This document shows positions 8,958 to 16,340 of a DNA stretch of 64,000 nt, in pieces; positions within the stretch are counted from its first letter, which is position 1; the number at the start of each line of letters is the position of its first letter. Below the pieces are notes generated by a model. It ran no database searches, had not been told where the DNA came from, and saw only the letters and a list, made by a program, of their open reading frames with translations. A program made the translations under genes and the position numbers. This stretch comes from Blautia hansenii DSM 20583 (GTDB lineage: Bacteria > Bacillota > Clostridia > Lachnospirales > Lachnospiraceae): NCBI RefSeq assembly GCF_002222595.2, contig NZ_CP022413.2, positions 442,501 through 506,500 on the forward strand, given 5' to 3'.

Positions 8958-10442
8958 ATGGAAAATAAGATAAAAATGAGTAGTTCGCTGCAGAAAGCCA
9001 GAGAATACGAGAAAAATGAAACAGTTAAAATTCCGATAGAACAAAAACCGTCTTTTCATGCTTGTTCACCGGTTGGTTGGATCAATGACCCGAATGGCTT
9101 CTCAATATTTCAAGATGAAGTTCATTTAATGTGTCAGTATCATCCGTATACAACACAATGGGGACCGATGCACTGGGCACATTATAAATCAAAAGATTTC
9201 ATCAAATGGGAGCTTTTGCCGGTCTGCATGGCTCCGGATCAGGAATACGATAGTTTCGGATGTTTTTCAGGCAGTGCTATTGAACATGATGGAAAACATG
9301 TATTGGTTTATACTGGTGTAGTGGTCGGAGACGATGAGGAAGGAAAACACTTTGAACGTCAAACACAGTGTCTGGCGATTGGAGACGGTGTTGATTATGA
9401 AAAGTCAGATGTGAATCCGATTATAGGAGCAGATATGCTTCCAGATGGAGCAAGCAAAGTTGACTTCCGTGATCCAAAAATCTGGAAAGATGAAAATACA
9501 TTTTATGTGATTGTCGGAAACAGAAATGAGGATGGAAGCGGACAATTGCTGTTATATTCGTCAGAAGATCTGAAGCAGTGGAAATACTGTGGCGTTGTGG
9601 ATAAATGTGAGAATCGATATGGGAAAATGTGGGAATGCCCGGATATGTTTCCACTTGAAGGAAAATATGTTATTTTGACATCACCGCAGGATATGTGTGC
9701 GGAAGGACTGGAATTCCACAGTGGTAATGGAACGCTGTGTCTAATCGGCGACTTTGACAAGGAACAGGTGAAATTTGAGAGAGAGACAGAAAGTGCGATT
9801 GATTATGGGCTTGATTTCTATGCATCTCAGACTACAGAAACCAAGGATGGTCGCCGCATTATGATTGCATGGATGCAGTCCTGGGACAATTATAATACAC
9901 CGGGAGAATTTCGATGGTCAGGACAGATGACAGTACCGAGAGAACTGCATATTAAGAATGGCCGCCTGTATCAGCTTCCGGTAAAAGAACTGGAAAATTA
10001 TTATGCCAATACAGTCAACTATAAAGATGTGATAGTTCATGAAGCTATGGAACTGGAAGGCGTATCAGGCCGGGAAATTGACATGACGATTGATATTCAG
10101 GCAGGAGATTATGAGGAGTTCCGAATTCAATTAGCAAAAAATCAGAAATTTTATACAGAAATTTCTTACAATGCAAAAAAGGGAATTCTGACATTTGACC
10201 GTAATCATGCAGGATCCAGAAGAGATTTCATCTGTCAGAGAAGTATGAAAGTGGAAAGTCAAGATGGTAAGATCAGGTTGCGAGTTGTAATGGATAAGTA
10301 CTCAGTTGAAATATTTGCAAATGACGGAGAAAAGGCGATGACCTCTCTTATTTACACACCAATGGATGCAGACAAGATTCTTTTTAAAACTGACGGAACA
10401 GCGTATATAGATATAGTGAAACACGATGTTGTTGTAGAATAA
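8958..10442 (+). CDS. Glycoside hydrolase family 32 (sucrose/fructo-oligosaccharide hydrolase)
   Basis: 494 residues. The three GH32 catalytic blocks are present: WINDPNG with nucleophile Asp44, FRDP with transition-state stabiliser Asp172, and WECPD with acid/base Glu226. A C-terminal beta-sandwich (about 350-494) follows the five-bladed propeller. No signal peptide, so it cleaves beta-fructosides inside the cell after ABC import, releasing fructose for the downstream kinase. Because import is by ABC rather than PTS, unphosphorylated sucrose or short fructans are more likely substrates than sucrose-6-phosphate. Starts 12 bp after the binding protein. Confidence 0.92.
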   Translation: MENKIKMSSSLQKAREYEKNETVKIPIEQKPSFHACSPVGWINDPNGFSIFQDEVHLMCQYHPYTTQWGPMHWAHYKSKDFIKWELLPVCMAPDQEYDSFGCFSGSAIEHDGKHVLVYTGVVVGDDEEGKHFERQTQCLAIGDGVDYEKSDVNPIIGADMLPDGASKVDFRDPKIWKDENTFYVIVGNRNEDGSGQLLLYSSEDLKQWKYCGVVDKCENRYGKMWECPDMFPLEGKYVILTSPQDMCAEGLEFHSGNGTLCLIGDFDKEQVKFERETESAIDYGLDFYASQTTETKDGRRIMIAWMQSWDNYNTPGEFRWSGQMTVPRELHIKNGRLYQLPVKELENYYANTVNYKDVIVHEAMELEGVSGREIDMTIDIQAGDYEEFRIQLAKNQKFYTEISYNAKKGILTFDRNHAGSRRDFICQRSMKVESQDGKIRLRVVMDKYSVEIFANDGEKAMTSLIYTPMDADKILFKTDGTAYIDIVKHDVVVE

Positions 10443-10464
10443 AAGTGGAAGAAATGAAAGATGT

Positions 10465-10500
10465 GAGTGTGGGGCTGTGCCGGTTTCCACACTCTCATAT
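10465..10500 (+). terminator. Intercistronic hairpin between GH32 and fructokinase (possible attenuator)
   Basis: GAGTGTGG (10465-10472) pairs with CCACACTC (10487-10494), extendable by ATG/CAT with a bulge, and is followed by an AT-rich T-containing tract. It could lower readthrough into the kinase or stabilise the upstream mRNA. Confidence 0.5.
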
Positions 10501-10537
10501 TATTATTTTCAGAAAGTTTAAATATGAGGAAAACAAA

Positions 10538-11500
10538 ATGGAGAAGAAATATGATGTAATAGCATTAGGAGAGCTTTTAATTGATTTTACAGAAAATGGT
10601 GCCAGCGGACAAGGAAATCCTCTGTTTGAGGCGAACCCGGGAGGTGCACCATGTAACGTGTTGGCCATGTTGGAGAAACTTGGACATAAGACCACATTTA
10701 TAGGAAAAGTTGGAGCAGATTTTTTTGGTGAACAGCTAAGAGATGCACTGCTTGAAGTTGGGATTAATACAGACTATCTGTATATGGATAAGGATGTGCA
10801 TACAACACTCGCTCTGGTACATACGATGCCAGGGGGAGACAGGGACTTTTCTTTCTATAGAAAACCGGGAGCGGATATGATGTTATCAGAAGAGGAAGTG
10901 ACAGAAGAAGCAATTATAAATGCTAAGATATTTCATTTTGGAACATTGTCTATGACCCATGATGGTGTGAGAAATGCAACAAAAAAGGCGTTAAATATTG
11001 CTAAGGAAAATGGGATTATCATATCCTTTGATCCTAACATTAGGGAACCTCTTTGGGATTCTATGGAAATAGCAAGGGAACAAGTTTTATATGGACTTGG
11101 TTTTTGTGACATCTTAAAAATATCAGATAACGAAATTCAATGGCTGACAGGAAAAGAAGATTTTGATGAAGGAATTTGCTGGATAAAAGAAAGATATCCA
11201 GATATTACGCTTATTTTGTTATCTATGGGAAAAGATGGAAGCAGAGCTTATTATAAGGATATGAAAGTAGAGGTTCCGGCATTTATACAGGAAAAAACCA
11301 TTGAAACTACAGGCGCAGGTGATACTTTTTGTGGATGTATGCTTCATGGGATTTGTGAGCATGGGCTGGACAATTTAAATAGTATACAGCTTAAAGATAT
11401 GTTGACCTTTGCAAATGCAGCAGCTTCTGTTATCACAACGAGAAAAGGTGCATTACGTGTAATGCCATCAAGAGAAGAAGTGGAAAACATAAGTGTCTAA
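10538..11500 (+). CDS. scrK: PfkB-family fructokinase
   Basis: 320 residues from the ATG at 10538, preceded by GAGGA. The frame is open back to 10445, but that stretch is the intercistronic hairpin and has no family similarity. PfkB features: ALGELLIDF N-terminus, NPGGAPCNVLAMLEKLG substrate block, IGKVGADFFG, and ETTGAGDTFCG with catalytic Asp262 and the GAGD anion hole. It phosphorylates the fructose freed by the GH32 enzyme to fructose-6-phosphate. Last gene of the operon. Sugar specificity is inferred from context. Confidence 0.88.
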   Translation: MEKKYDVIALGELLIDFTENGASGQGNPLFEANPGGAPCNVLAMLEKLGHKTTFIGKVGADFFGEQLRDALLEVGINTDYLYMDKDVHTTLALVHTMPGGDRDFSFYRKPGADMMLSEEEVTEEAIINAKIFHFGTLSMTHDGVRNATKKALNIAKENGIIISFDPNIREPLWDSMEIAREQVLYGLGFCDILKISDNEIQWLTGKEDFDEGICWIKERYPDITLILLSMGKDGSRAYYKDMKVEVPAFIQEKTIETTGAGDTFCGCMLHGICEHGLDNLNSIQLKDMLTFANAAASVITTRKGALRVMPSREEVENISV

Positions 11501-11520
11501 AAGTTATAGTTTTCAATGAA

Positions 11521-11560
11521 TAAGCCGGCATGATTATGAATAATCATGCCGGCTTAAAAT
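11521..11560. terminator. Bidirectional terminator after the sucrose operon
   Basis: A perfect 16-bp stem (11521-11536 with 11541-11556) closes on a TGAA loop. It sits between the fructokinase stop and the converging fragment ending at 11563. The T run is weak on both sides. Confidence 0.75.
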
Positions 11561-11562
11561 TA

Positions 11563-11922
11563 TCAATACTGGATATTGGACAAAAATCTTTGTGCAATTT
11601 CAAATCCGACTTGTGGATATAAATTTGCAATTTCCTGATATTTTGCTTCCGGCTTTTCCGGTGCATCTTTCCAGAGTTCTGTATAAATCTGCATTTCCTG
11701 TTTAAGATATTCCGTTCCTTCTGAAATTTTTCCCAGCATGAGCAGAATCGCTCCCATAGATTCCAGAATGATTGCGTAATCGCTGCAACATTCAGAATTA
11801 TATTCTTTTACAATTCGTGCTAGTTTCTTCAACGCAGAAAGTCCTTGTTCCGGTTCGCCGAGGTCGGTCAGAAGCTCAGCATAGTTACATACCTGTGGAA
11901 TACTGTCATTAGTGTAGAGAAA
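11563..11922 (-). pseudogene. C-terminal remnant of a TPR-like helical protein
   Basis: The minus-strand frame is open from just after a TGA at 11923-11925 and gives about 119 residues with no good start: VCNYAELLTDLGEPEQGLSA, ILESMGAILLMLGKISEG, EYLKQEMQIYTELWK. The helix pairs with YAxLLxxLGxxEQGL spacing look like tetratricopeptide repeats. The upstream part is missing. The parent protein is not recognised. Confidence 0.5.
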
Positions 11923-12115
11923 TCACATCGTTCCATATAGGTATCATGTCCTTTCTAAAGTAGATTTTCAATATTTCTATTGAATTCATTATAAGTATTT
12001 TAAAAATTATATCACAAACATACGTTCTGGTAAAAGAAAAAACTATTAAAAATTAATAAAGTATCAATTCAACCTCAATTTGGCATCAATGTGTGTTGAA
12101 AAGGGTTCATATAAA

Positions 12116-12223
12116 ATGAAATCAGAATTTCGAAAGTCGAATTCAACTAATACAGAACTTCTGTACATGCCTGCCAGCATAGGATGTAAAGAGGTCTGTA
12201 TGCTGAAGGAGGCATATACATGA
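12116..12223 (+). CDS. Small transposon-associated ORF, coupled to tnpW
   Basis: 35-residue ORF (MKSEFRKSNS start; ELLYMPASIGCKEV core; LKEAYT end) whose TGA overlaps the next start as ATGA (12220-12223), indicating translational coupling. AAAAGGG lies upstream. It may be a truncated version of a longer protein, since MPASIGCKEV looks like the conserved part of an element-encoded protein. Function unknown. From 11934 to 12115 nothing else is seen. Confidence 0.45.
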   Translation: MKSEFRKSNSTNTELLYMPASIGCKEVCMLKEAYT

Positions 12224-12390
12224 GTGGAAGATTCATGGAGACTGAAAAAGAGGAACAGAAAAAACTGATAGATAATAAAGCAGCAGTGGAATATGAATAT
12301 GGCGGCTACCAGATTCGGGTACATTTTTCTGGAGAAAAAACACTGGCGCAGTGTGTGAAGAATCTGACTGAACGTAAAAGTATCTGTTGA
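12220..12390 (+). CDS. tnpW: Transposon-encoded TnpW-family small protein
   Basis: 56 residues: MSGRFMETEKEEQKKLIDNK, then VEYEYGGYQIRVHFSGEKTL and a CVKNLTERK tail. This is the size and pattern of the TnpW proteins of Tn4451-like mobilisable elements in clostridia and Lachnospiraceae, usually placed just before the large serine recombinase, as here. AAGGAGG lies at 12206-12212. The molecular role of TnpW is not established. Confidence 0.75.
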   Translation: MSGRFMETEKEEQKKLIDNKAAVEYEYGGYQIRVHFSGEKTLAQCVKNLTERKSIC

Positions 12391-12461
12391 CATTGCTTGA
12401 TATCTTTTGCAAGATTAAGACAATTAAAGGCAATGACTATACAAGACTAAGGAGTGAGAAA

Positions 12462-12830
12462 ATGTTCCATGCAGGTATCTATTGCAGAGTATCTGTGGAG
12501 GAAGCTGTAAAAGTGGATAAATACAGCAACAGTATACACTCTCAGGTGAAAATGGGGCAGGAATATATTTCAGAACAACAAGATATTACATTTGTTTCCT
12601 CTTATTTGGATGATGGAATTTCCGGCAGTAATTTTGACAGACCAGAATTCCGAAGAATGCTGGCAGATATCGAACTGGGAAAAATTAATATGGTGATTAT
12701 CAAAGATGTTTCCAGATTGGGACGTGAGCATATAGACACAAATTATTACCTTGGAAAGTATTTTCCAGAAAAAGGTATATATGTGTATGATGATGGGAGA
12801 GTGGAGGTGGAATGGAAGGCACTGACTTGA
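12462..12830 (+). pseudogene. Large serine recombinase (TnpX-like), internally deleted
   Basis: 122 residues from the ATG at 12462 (GGAG upstream). Residues 1-105 are a resolvase N-terminal domain: AGIYCRVSVEE with the catalytic Ser, FVSSYLDDGISGSNFDRPEF, and INMVIIKDVSRLGREHIDTN. After YFPEKGI the frame passes straight into YVYDDGRVEVEWKALT, which looks like the extreme C-terminus of such recombinases. The zinc-ribbon and DNA-binding middle part (several hundred residues in intact relatives) is missing without loss of frame. It is expected to be unable to integrate DNA. Confidence 0.75.
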
Positions 12831-13002
12831 TTTGTAGCAATAATGTAACGTCCTCTACTACTAAACTTGTAGCAATGACGTTACATCCTCCCTACTGATT
12901 TTGTGACAACAATATAACGTCCTCTGTTCCAAAACAACGGTTTTATGGGAAAAATCGAGGGAAAAAAGGTCAAAAAGTTTGTAGCAATGACTTGACATCC
13001 TC
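12831..13002 (+). repeat. Four copies of a 25-nt repeat after the recombinase
   Basis: Copies at 12831-12855, 12866-12890, 12900-12924 and 12978-13002 follow the pattern TTTGTAGCAATGAyGTnAC then rTCCTC. The first begins on the base after the recombinase stop; the first three are spaced 34-35 bp. A fifth, longer copy lies at 15163. The rest of 12831-13207 is AT-rich and non-coding. Confidence 0.75.
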
Positions 13003-13207
13003 GGGGGTGCTGTGCTTAGGGGATAGTTTTCCTAAGAAATGAAGTTAAAATAAAAAAATACAAAAGACTGTTGATTAGAAAAAAAGTATTGAAGATAATA
13101 ATGATATGTTTTATAATTTTAATATAAAAAATAAAATATACAATAAATTGAAAAATGATAAAACTAATGAAAAAAATGATAAAATAGAACAAAGGAGATT
13201 GAGTAAG

Positions 13208-13630
13208 ATGAGAATATCAACAGCTGAGATTAAAATGTTAATAAAAGAATGTGTTAAGCAAGGAGGAATGTATACTGCGCCAGATTTTAAAGAGTATATA
13301 ATATTAAATAGCAAGAAAGATGTTACAAGAGGGCAAATATCAGGAGCCGTTTCTCAGTTAATTGACACAAAAGAGATTGTAAGGGTTGGACGTGGTTTAT
13401 ATGCAAAGGATATGAAAGTGACCATAAATAAAAAGAAAAGTATTGCTGATGAAGTAGAAGATACACTAAAAATACAAATTTATAATACTATGATTAAAGT
13501 GGAGAAAGAGCTGGCAACAACAATCAGCTCAATTGATATTTGGAAATTAAATGGTGAAAATTTTGAAATTGTGACAAAAATGCGTGAATTAAAAGATACT
13601 ATAGAAGAGATAAAGATGCAATGCAAATAA
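13208..13630 (+). CDS. Small winged-helix-like protein paired with the AlbA_2 gene
   Basis: 140 residues from the ATG at 13208 (AAAGGAG at about 13190); the frame extends back to 13106 through Asn/Lys-rich sequence that looks non-coding. Residues 1-75 (MYTAPDFKEYI; VTRGQISGAVSQLIDTKEIV; RVGRGLYAK) fit a winged-helix DNA-binding fold with a basic wing, similar in layout to AbiEi-type regulators. Residues 85-140 look coiled-coil. It lies 28 bp before the AlbA_2/ATPase gene with the same AT-rich base use. Probably regulates or partners that gene; function not known. Confidence 0.55.
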   Translation: MRISTAEIKMLIKECVKQGGMYTAPDFKEYIILNSKKDVTRGQISGAVSQLIDTKEIVRVGRGLYAKDMKVTINKKKSIADEVEDTLKIQIYNTMIKVEKELATTISSIDIWKLNGENFEIVTKMRELKDTIEEIKMQCK

Positions 13631-13658
13631 AAATGGTATATAGAGAGGAGAACGAGAA

Positions 13659-14990
13659 ATGTTCCAAGAAAGTAACCGCATAGAATTTAAAGTGGAATTA
13701 AATGATAAACTGGAAAAAGAAGTGGTAGCTTTTCTGAATAATAAAGAAGGTGGCATTTTATATATTGGAGTAGATGATAATGGGAAACCAATTGGAGTTT
13801 CAGATGTCGATTCTATGCAATTGAAAATTGCAGATCGGATAAAAAATAATATTTTACCATCAACTTTAGGATTATTCGATATTGTAACTGAAGAGATAGA
13901 GAATATTTCCGTAATAAAAATCTTAATTTCTAGTGGATTAGAAAAACCATATTATATAAAGAAACATGGAATGTCACCAAACGGTTGCTTCACAAGAATG
14001 GGTACATCGTCTCAGCCAATGTCAACTGCAATGATTGATAGTCTTTATAGTAAAAGAACACATAATACTTTGAGAAATATTACATCTCCCAGACAAGATC
14101 TTACTTTTGCACAATTGAAGATATATTATCAGGAGAGGGGATTGGAGCTGAATGAAAAGTTTACAAATTCGTTAGAACTTTTAACACCTGATGGTAAGTT
14201 CAATTATGTTGCATATTTGTTGGCAGATGAAAATGGTGTATCAATTAAAGTTGCTAAATATGCTGGATCGGACAAAGTGGATTTAGTTGAAAATGAAGAA
14301 TATGGATATTGCTCTTTAATTAAAGCGACACATCAAGTGTTAGAAAAGTTAAAAATTGAGAATATTACTAGAGCAAAAGTGACAAATGCTAAGAGAGTAG
14401 AAAAAAATTTGATAGAGCCTATTCCGATGCGTGAAGCTGTGATAAATGCAATTGTACATTCAGATTTTTCAAGAGAAATACCACCTGTTTTTGAAATTTT
14501 CAATGATAAAATGGTTTTCACATCTTATGGTGGACTGATTCAGGGACAAAGTAAAGAAGATTTTTTTAGTTGTAGTAGTATGCCGAGAAATCGTGAATTG
14601 ATGCGTGTATTTAAAGATGTTGGTCTTGTAGAACAATTAGGCTCAGGAATGAGTAGAATTTTGAAAGAGTATGATAAAAGTATTTTTCATATATCAGAGC
14701 ATTTTATAAAAGTCGAATTTCCATTTTCATTGCCAAAAGAAACCATTATCATTGCAAATGGCGATGATAATGGCAATGAAACAGGCAATGATAATTTAGA
14801 AATATGGAAAGTTATGGAAATATTAAGCGAAAATCCTTCTATTACGGCAAAACAAATGGCAAAACAAATGAATATAAGTCCAAGAAAGGTCAGTCGTCTT
14901 ATAAAAGAATTAAAAGAAAACGGAAAAATTGTTCGGATAGGATCTGATCGAAAGGGTTACTGGAAAATTAAAACTAAAATTAGTGATTAA
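13659..14990 (+). CDS. AlbA_2 (Schlafen-type) / GHKL ATPase-like putative regulator
   Basis: 443 residues. Residues about 4-130 match the AlbA_2/SLFN DNA-binding domain (ESNRIEFKVELND; FLNNKEGGILYIGVDDNG). Residues about 250-370 match the HATPase_c_4 region (MREAVINAIVHSDFS; FTSYGGLIQG; GLVEQLGSGMSRILKEYD). A winged helix closes the protein (NPSITAKQMAKQMNISPRKV; KVSRLIKELKENGKIVRIG). Members are described as ATP-binding regulators, some in defence or mobile contexts. AGAGAGGAG ribosome site. It is more AT-rich than the flanking chromosome, and the pair lies between copies of the 25-nt repeat, suggesting transfer. Confidence 0.8.
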   Translation: MFQESNRIEFKVELNDKLEKEVVAFLNNKEGGILYIGVDDNGKPIGVSDVDSMQLKIADRIKNNILPSTLGLFDIVTEEIENISVIKILISSGLEKPYYIKKHGMSPNGCFTRMGTSSQPMSTAMIDSLYSKRTHNTLRNITSPRQDLTFAQLKIYYQERGLELNEKFTNSLELLTPDGKFNYVAYLLADENGVSIKVAKYAGSDKVDLVENEEYGYCSLIKATHQVLEKLKIENITRAKVTNAKRVEKNLIEPIPMREAVINAIVHSDFSREIPPVFEIFNDKMVFTSYGGLIQGQSKEDFFSCSSMPRNRELMRVFKDVGLVEQLGSGMSRILKEYDKSIFHISEHFIKVEFPFSLPKETIIIANGDDNGNETGNDNLEIWKVMEILSENPSITAKQMAKQMNISPRKVSRLIKELKENGKIVRIGSDRKGYWKIKTKISD

Positions 14991-15022
14991 GAGAAGTTAA
15001 TTTTATATGATACCATCTGGCA

Positions 15023-15052
15023 TTTAAAGTGTTCGAATCTGAACACTTTAAA
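15023..15052. repeat. 12-bp perfect inverted repeat after the AlbA_2 gene
   Basis: TTTAAAGTGTTC (15023-15034) and its exact complement (15041-15052) flank a 6-nt loop. No T run follows on the plus strand, so it may be a weak terminator or a protein-binding site. Confidence 0.6.
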
Positions 15053-15067
15053 AAGCAAGCGGTATTA

Positions 15068-15169
15068 TTGAGATTTACCCCAAGTATTCCTAAATGGGTT
15101 CAGAAAACAAATGCTGTTAGCCTTTATGTAAAACGTGGAAAAGCAGATAAAAATGATAGAAATTTGTGA
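15068..15169 (+). other. Short coding-like remnant before the fifth repeat copy
   Basis: An open stretch reads LRFTPSIPKWVQKTNAVSLY followed by VKRGKADKNDRNL and a TGA that lies inside the fifth repeat copy. The composition looks coding and there is no start or ribosome site, so it may be the C-terminal end of a lost element gene. Not recognised. Confidence 0.3.
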
Positions 15170-15190
15170 TAACAATATTATAACGTCCTC
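15163..15190 (+). repeat. Fifth copy of the 25-nt repeat (28 nt)
   Basis: TTTGTGATAACAATATTATA then ACGTCCTC resembles the copy at 12900, with a three-base insertion. Together with the upstream cluster it brackets the winged-helix/AlbA_2 gene pair. Confidence 0.65.
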
Positions 15191-15199
15191 TATACAGAA

Positions 15200-15247
15200 A
15201 TATGCAGTTCTAAGCCATTTTCGTGGCAAAAGAACCGCATATTTTTT
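15200..15247. terminator. Bidirectional terminator before the CDF gene end
   Basis: ATATGCAGTTCT (15200-15211) pairs with AGAACCGCATAT (15231-15242), with an inner GCCA/TGGC stem. A T run follows on the plus strand; the minus side is weaker. It closes the CDF gene on the minus strand. Confidence 0.6.
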
Positions 15248-15256
15248 ACTGTATAT

Positions 15257-16192
15257 TTAAACCTCTAATTTTTCAATTTCAGTTCCTGTAAATTCGATAT
15301 CCGGTAATAATTCAAAGTAAAAATCGGAATATTTTTCTGTAAGAGCTTGAATACATCTGGCTTGAATAATCTTAAACCGTGAAAGAGAAATAGTGTCTTT
15401 GTCAAAAGTAATATAAACGCTAATCCATAGTTTTCGTCCGGTTCGGACAATATCATAATAAAGCTGTGTATGTCCATAAATGCCAATAATCGGTTCTACT
15501 GTATTTTTAATATCTTCAATAGTCTCCTGTTCCGGCGGTATTAACATTAAGTCTCGAATGCCTGTAATTACTGTTTTAATTGGCATTGGGAGCATGAATA
15601 TAGAAAGAAAAATGGTGATAATCTGGTCAATATAAGGAATAACAGGAGCAAGTGGCGTATGTAACAAAAAGTTAGGAAGCAAAAATGCCACAGTCATTCC
15701 CAAAGATACAATACTGTCGATTTCCCAGCCTTTTCTTTCTGTTTCTAATAAAGGGGAATTCATCGCTTTATTCTTTTTTCGAAGATACAGAGATACAGAG
15801 ATACCTAAAATACATCCAAACAGTTCAAAGTAGGCAACGGACTGAAAATCAATCAGATGTCCGCCATGAAGCATAAGGTTTAGGTTGTTTGCGATTAACC
15901 CAATGGTAACGGCTGTCATCATAATTCCTTTGACTACAACAAAGAGAGTTTCTATTTGCATATAACCAAAGGGATGTTTTTCATTGGATGGTTTGTATAG
16001 TAACGGTATTAAAAAAATAGAAGGTAAAAGCATGAAAAATTCTATGCCATCATAAACAGCGTCAAGCAAAACAGCTTGTGAGCTTGTGATAATAGCTGTT
16101 ACTAATTCTACAATGACGAAAAATAGGTTTCCATATAAAGAAACGCTCATGGCTTTCTTCTCTTTTTTTTGTGCTTTCTTTTCGGTGTGCAC
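15257..16192 (-). CDS. Cation diffusion facilitator (CDF) family transporter
   Basis: About 311 residues with roughly six helices: SLYGNLFFVIVELVTAIIT, then LLDAVYDGIEF, HPFGYMQIETLF, and a cytosolic C-terminal domain (ISVYITFDKD). The CDF metal site normally reads HxxxD or DxxxD; here helix 2 keeps DAVYD and helix 5 keeps EIDSIVS. It probably exports a divalent metal such as Zn or Mn. The GTG at 16192 is favoured because TTAGGAG lies eight bases before it; the longer ATG at 16210 lacks a ribosome site and sits about 8 nt from the predicted transcript start. Cargo unknown. Confidence 0.78.
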   Translation of the reverse strand: MHTEKKAQKKEKKAMSVSLYGNLFFVIVELVTAIITSSQAVLLDAVYDGIEFFMLLPSIFLIPLLYKPSNEKHPFGYMQIETLFVVVKGIMMTAVTIGLIANNLNLMLHGGHLIDFQSVAYFELFGCILGISVSLYLRKKNKAMNSPLLETERKGWEIDSIVSLGMTVAFLLPNFLLHTPLAPVIPYIDQIITIFLSIFMLPMPIKTVITGIRDLMLIPPEQETIEDIKNTVEPIIGIYGHTQLYYDIVRTGRKLWISVYITFDKDTISLSRFKIIQARCIQALTEKYSDFYFELLPDIEFTGTEIEKLEV

Positions 16193-16224
16193 GATTTCAT
16201 CTCCTAACATATTTTTTGAAAACC

Positions 16225-16284
16225 ATTATAACATTAGACGAGCATCTAATCCATATTGAATTTCCATTTTATTTTCAGTATAAT
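16225..16284. promoter_or_regulatory. Divergent CDF/glycosylase promoters with a palindrome between
   Basis: Plus strand: TTGAAT (16256-16261), 17-nt spacer, TATAAT (16279-16284) for the glycosylase. Minus strand: TATAAT (16225-16230) for the CDF gene with a poor -35. ATTAGA (16233-16238) and TCTAAT (16245-16250) form an inverted repeat covering the minus -35 area, a plausible metal-regulator operator. Confidence 0.6.
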
Positions 16285-16340
16285 CCTCTCATGGAAAGTA
16301 ACTGGCTTTCGTAAAATCTTAAATATTAGGAAGAAAAAAC

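Noticed and set aside
12064..12180. Minus-strand coding stretch (VEFDFRNSDFILYEPFSTHI)
   Set aside because: Protein-like but opposite to the coupled small ORF/tnpW pair on plus, and without a ribosome site or recognised family.
12831..13002. CRISPR array
   Set aside because: Only four degenerate copies with irregular, short gaps (9-53 nt) and no cas genes; the repeats are not identical.
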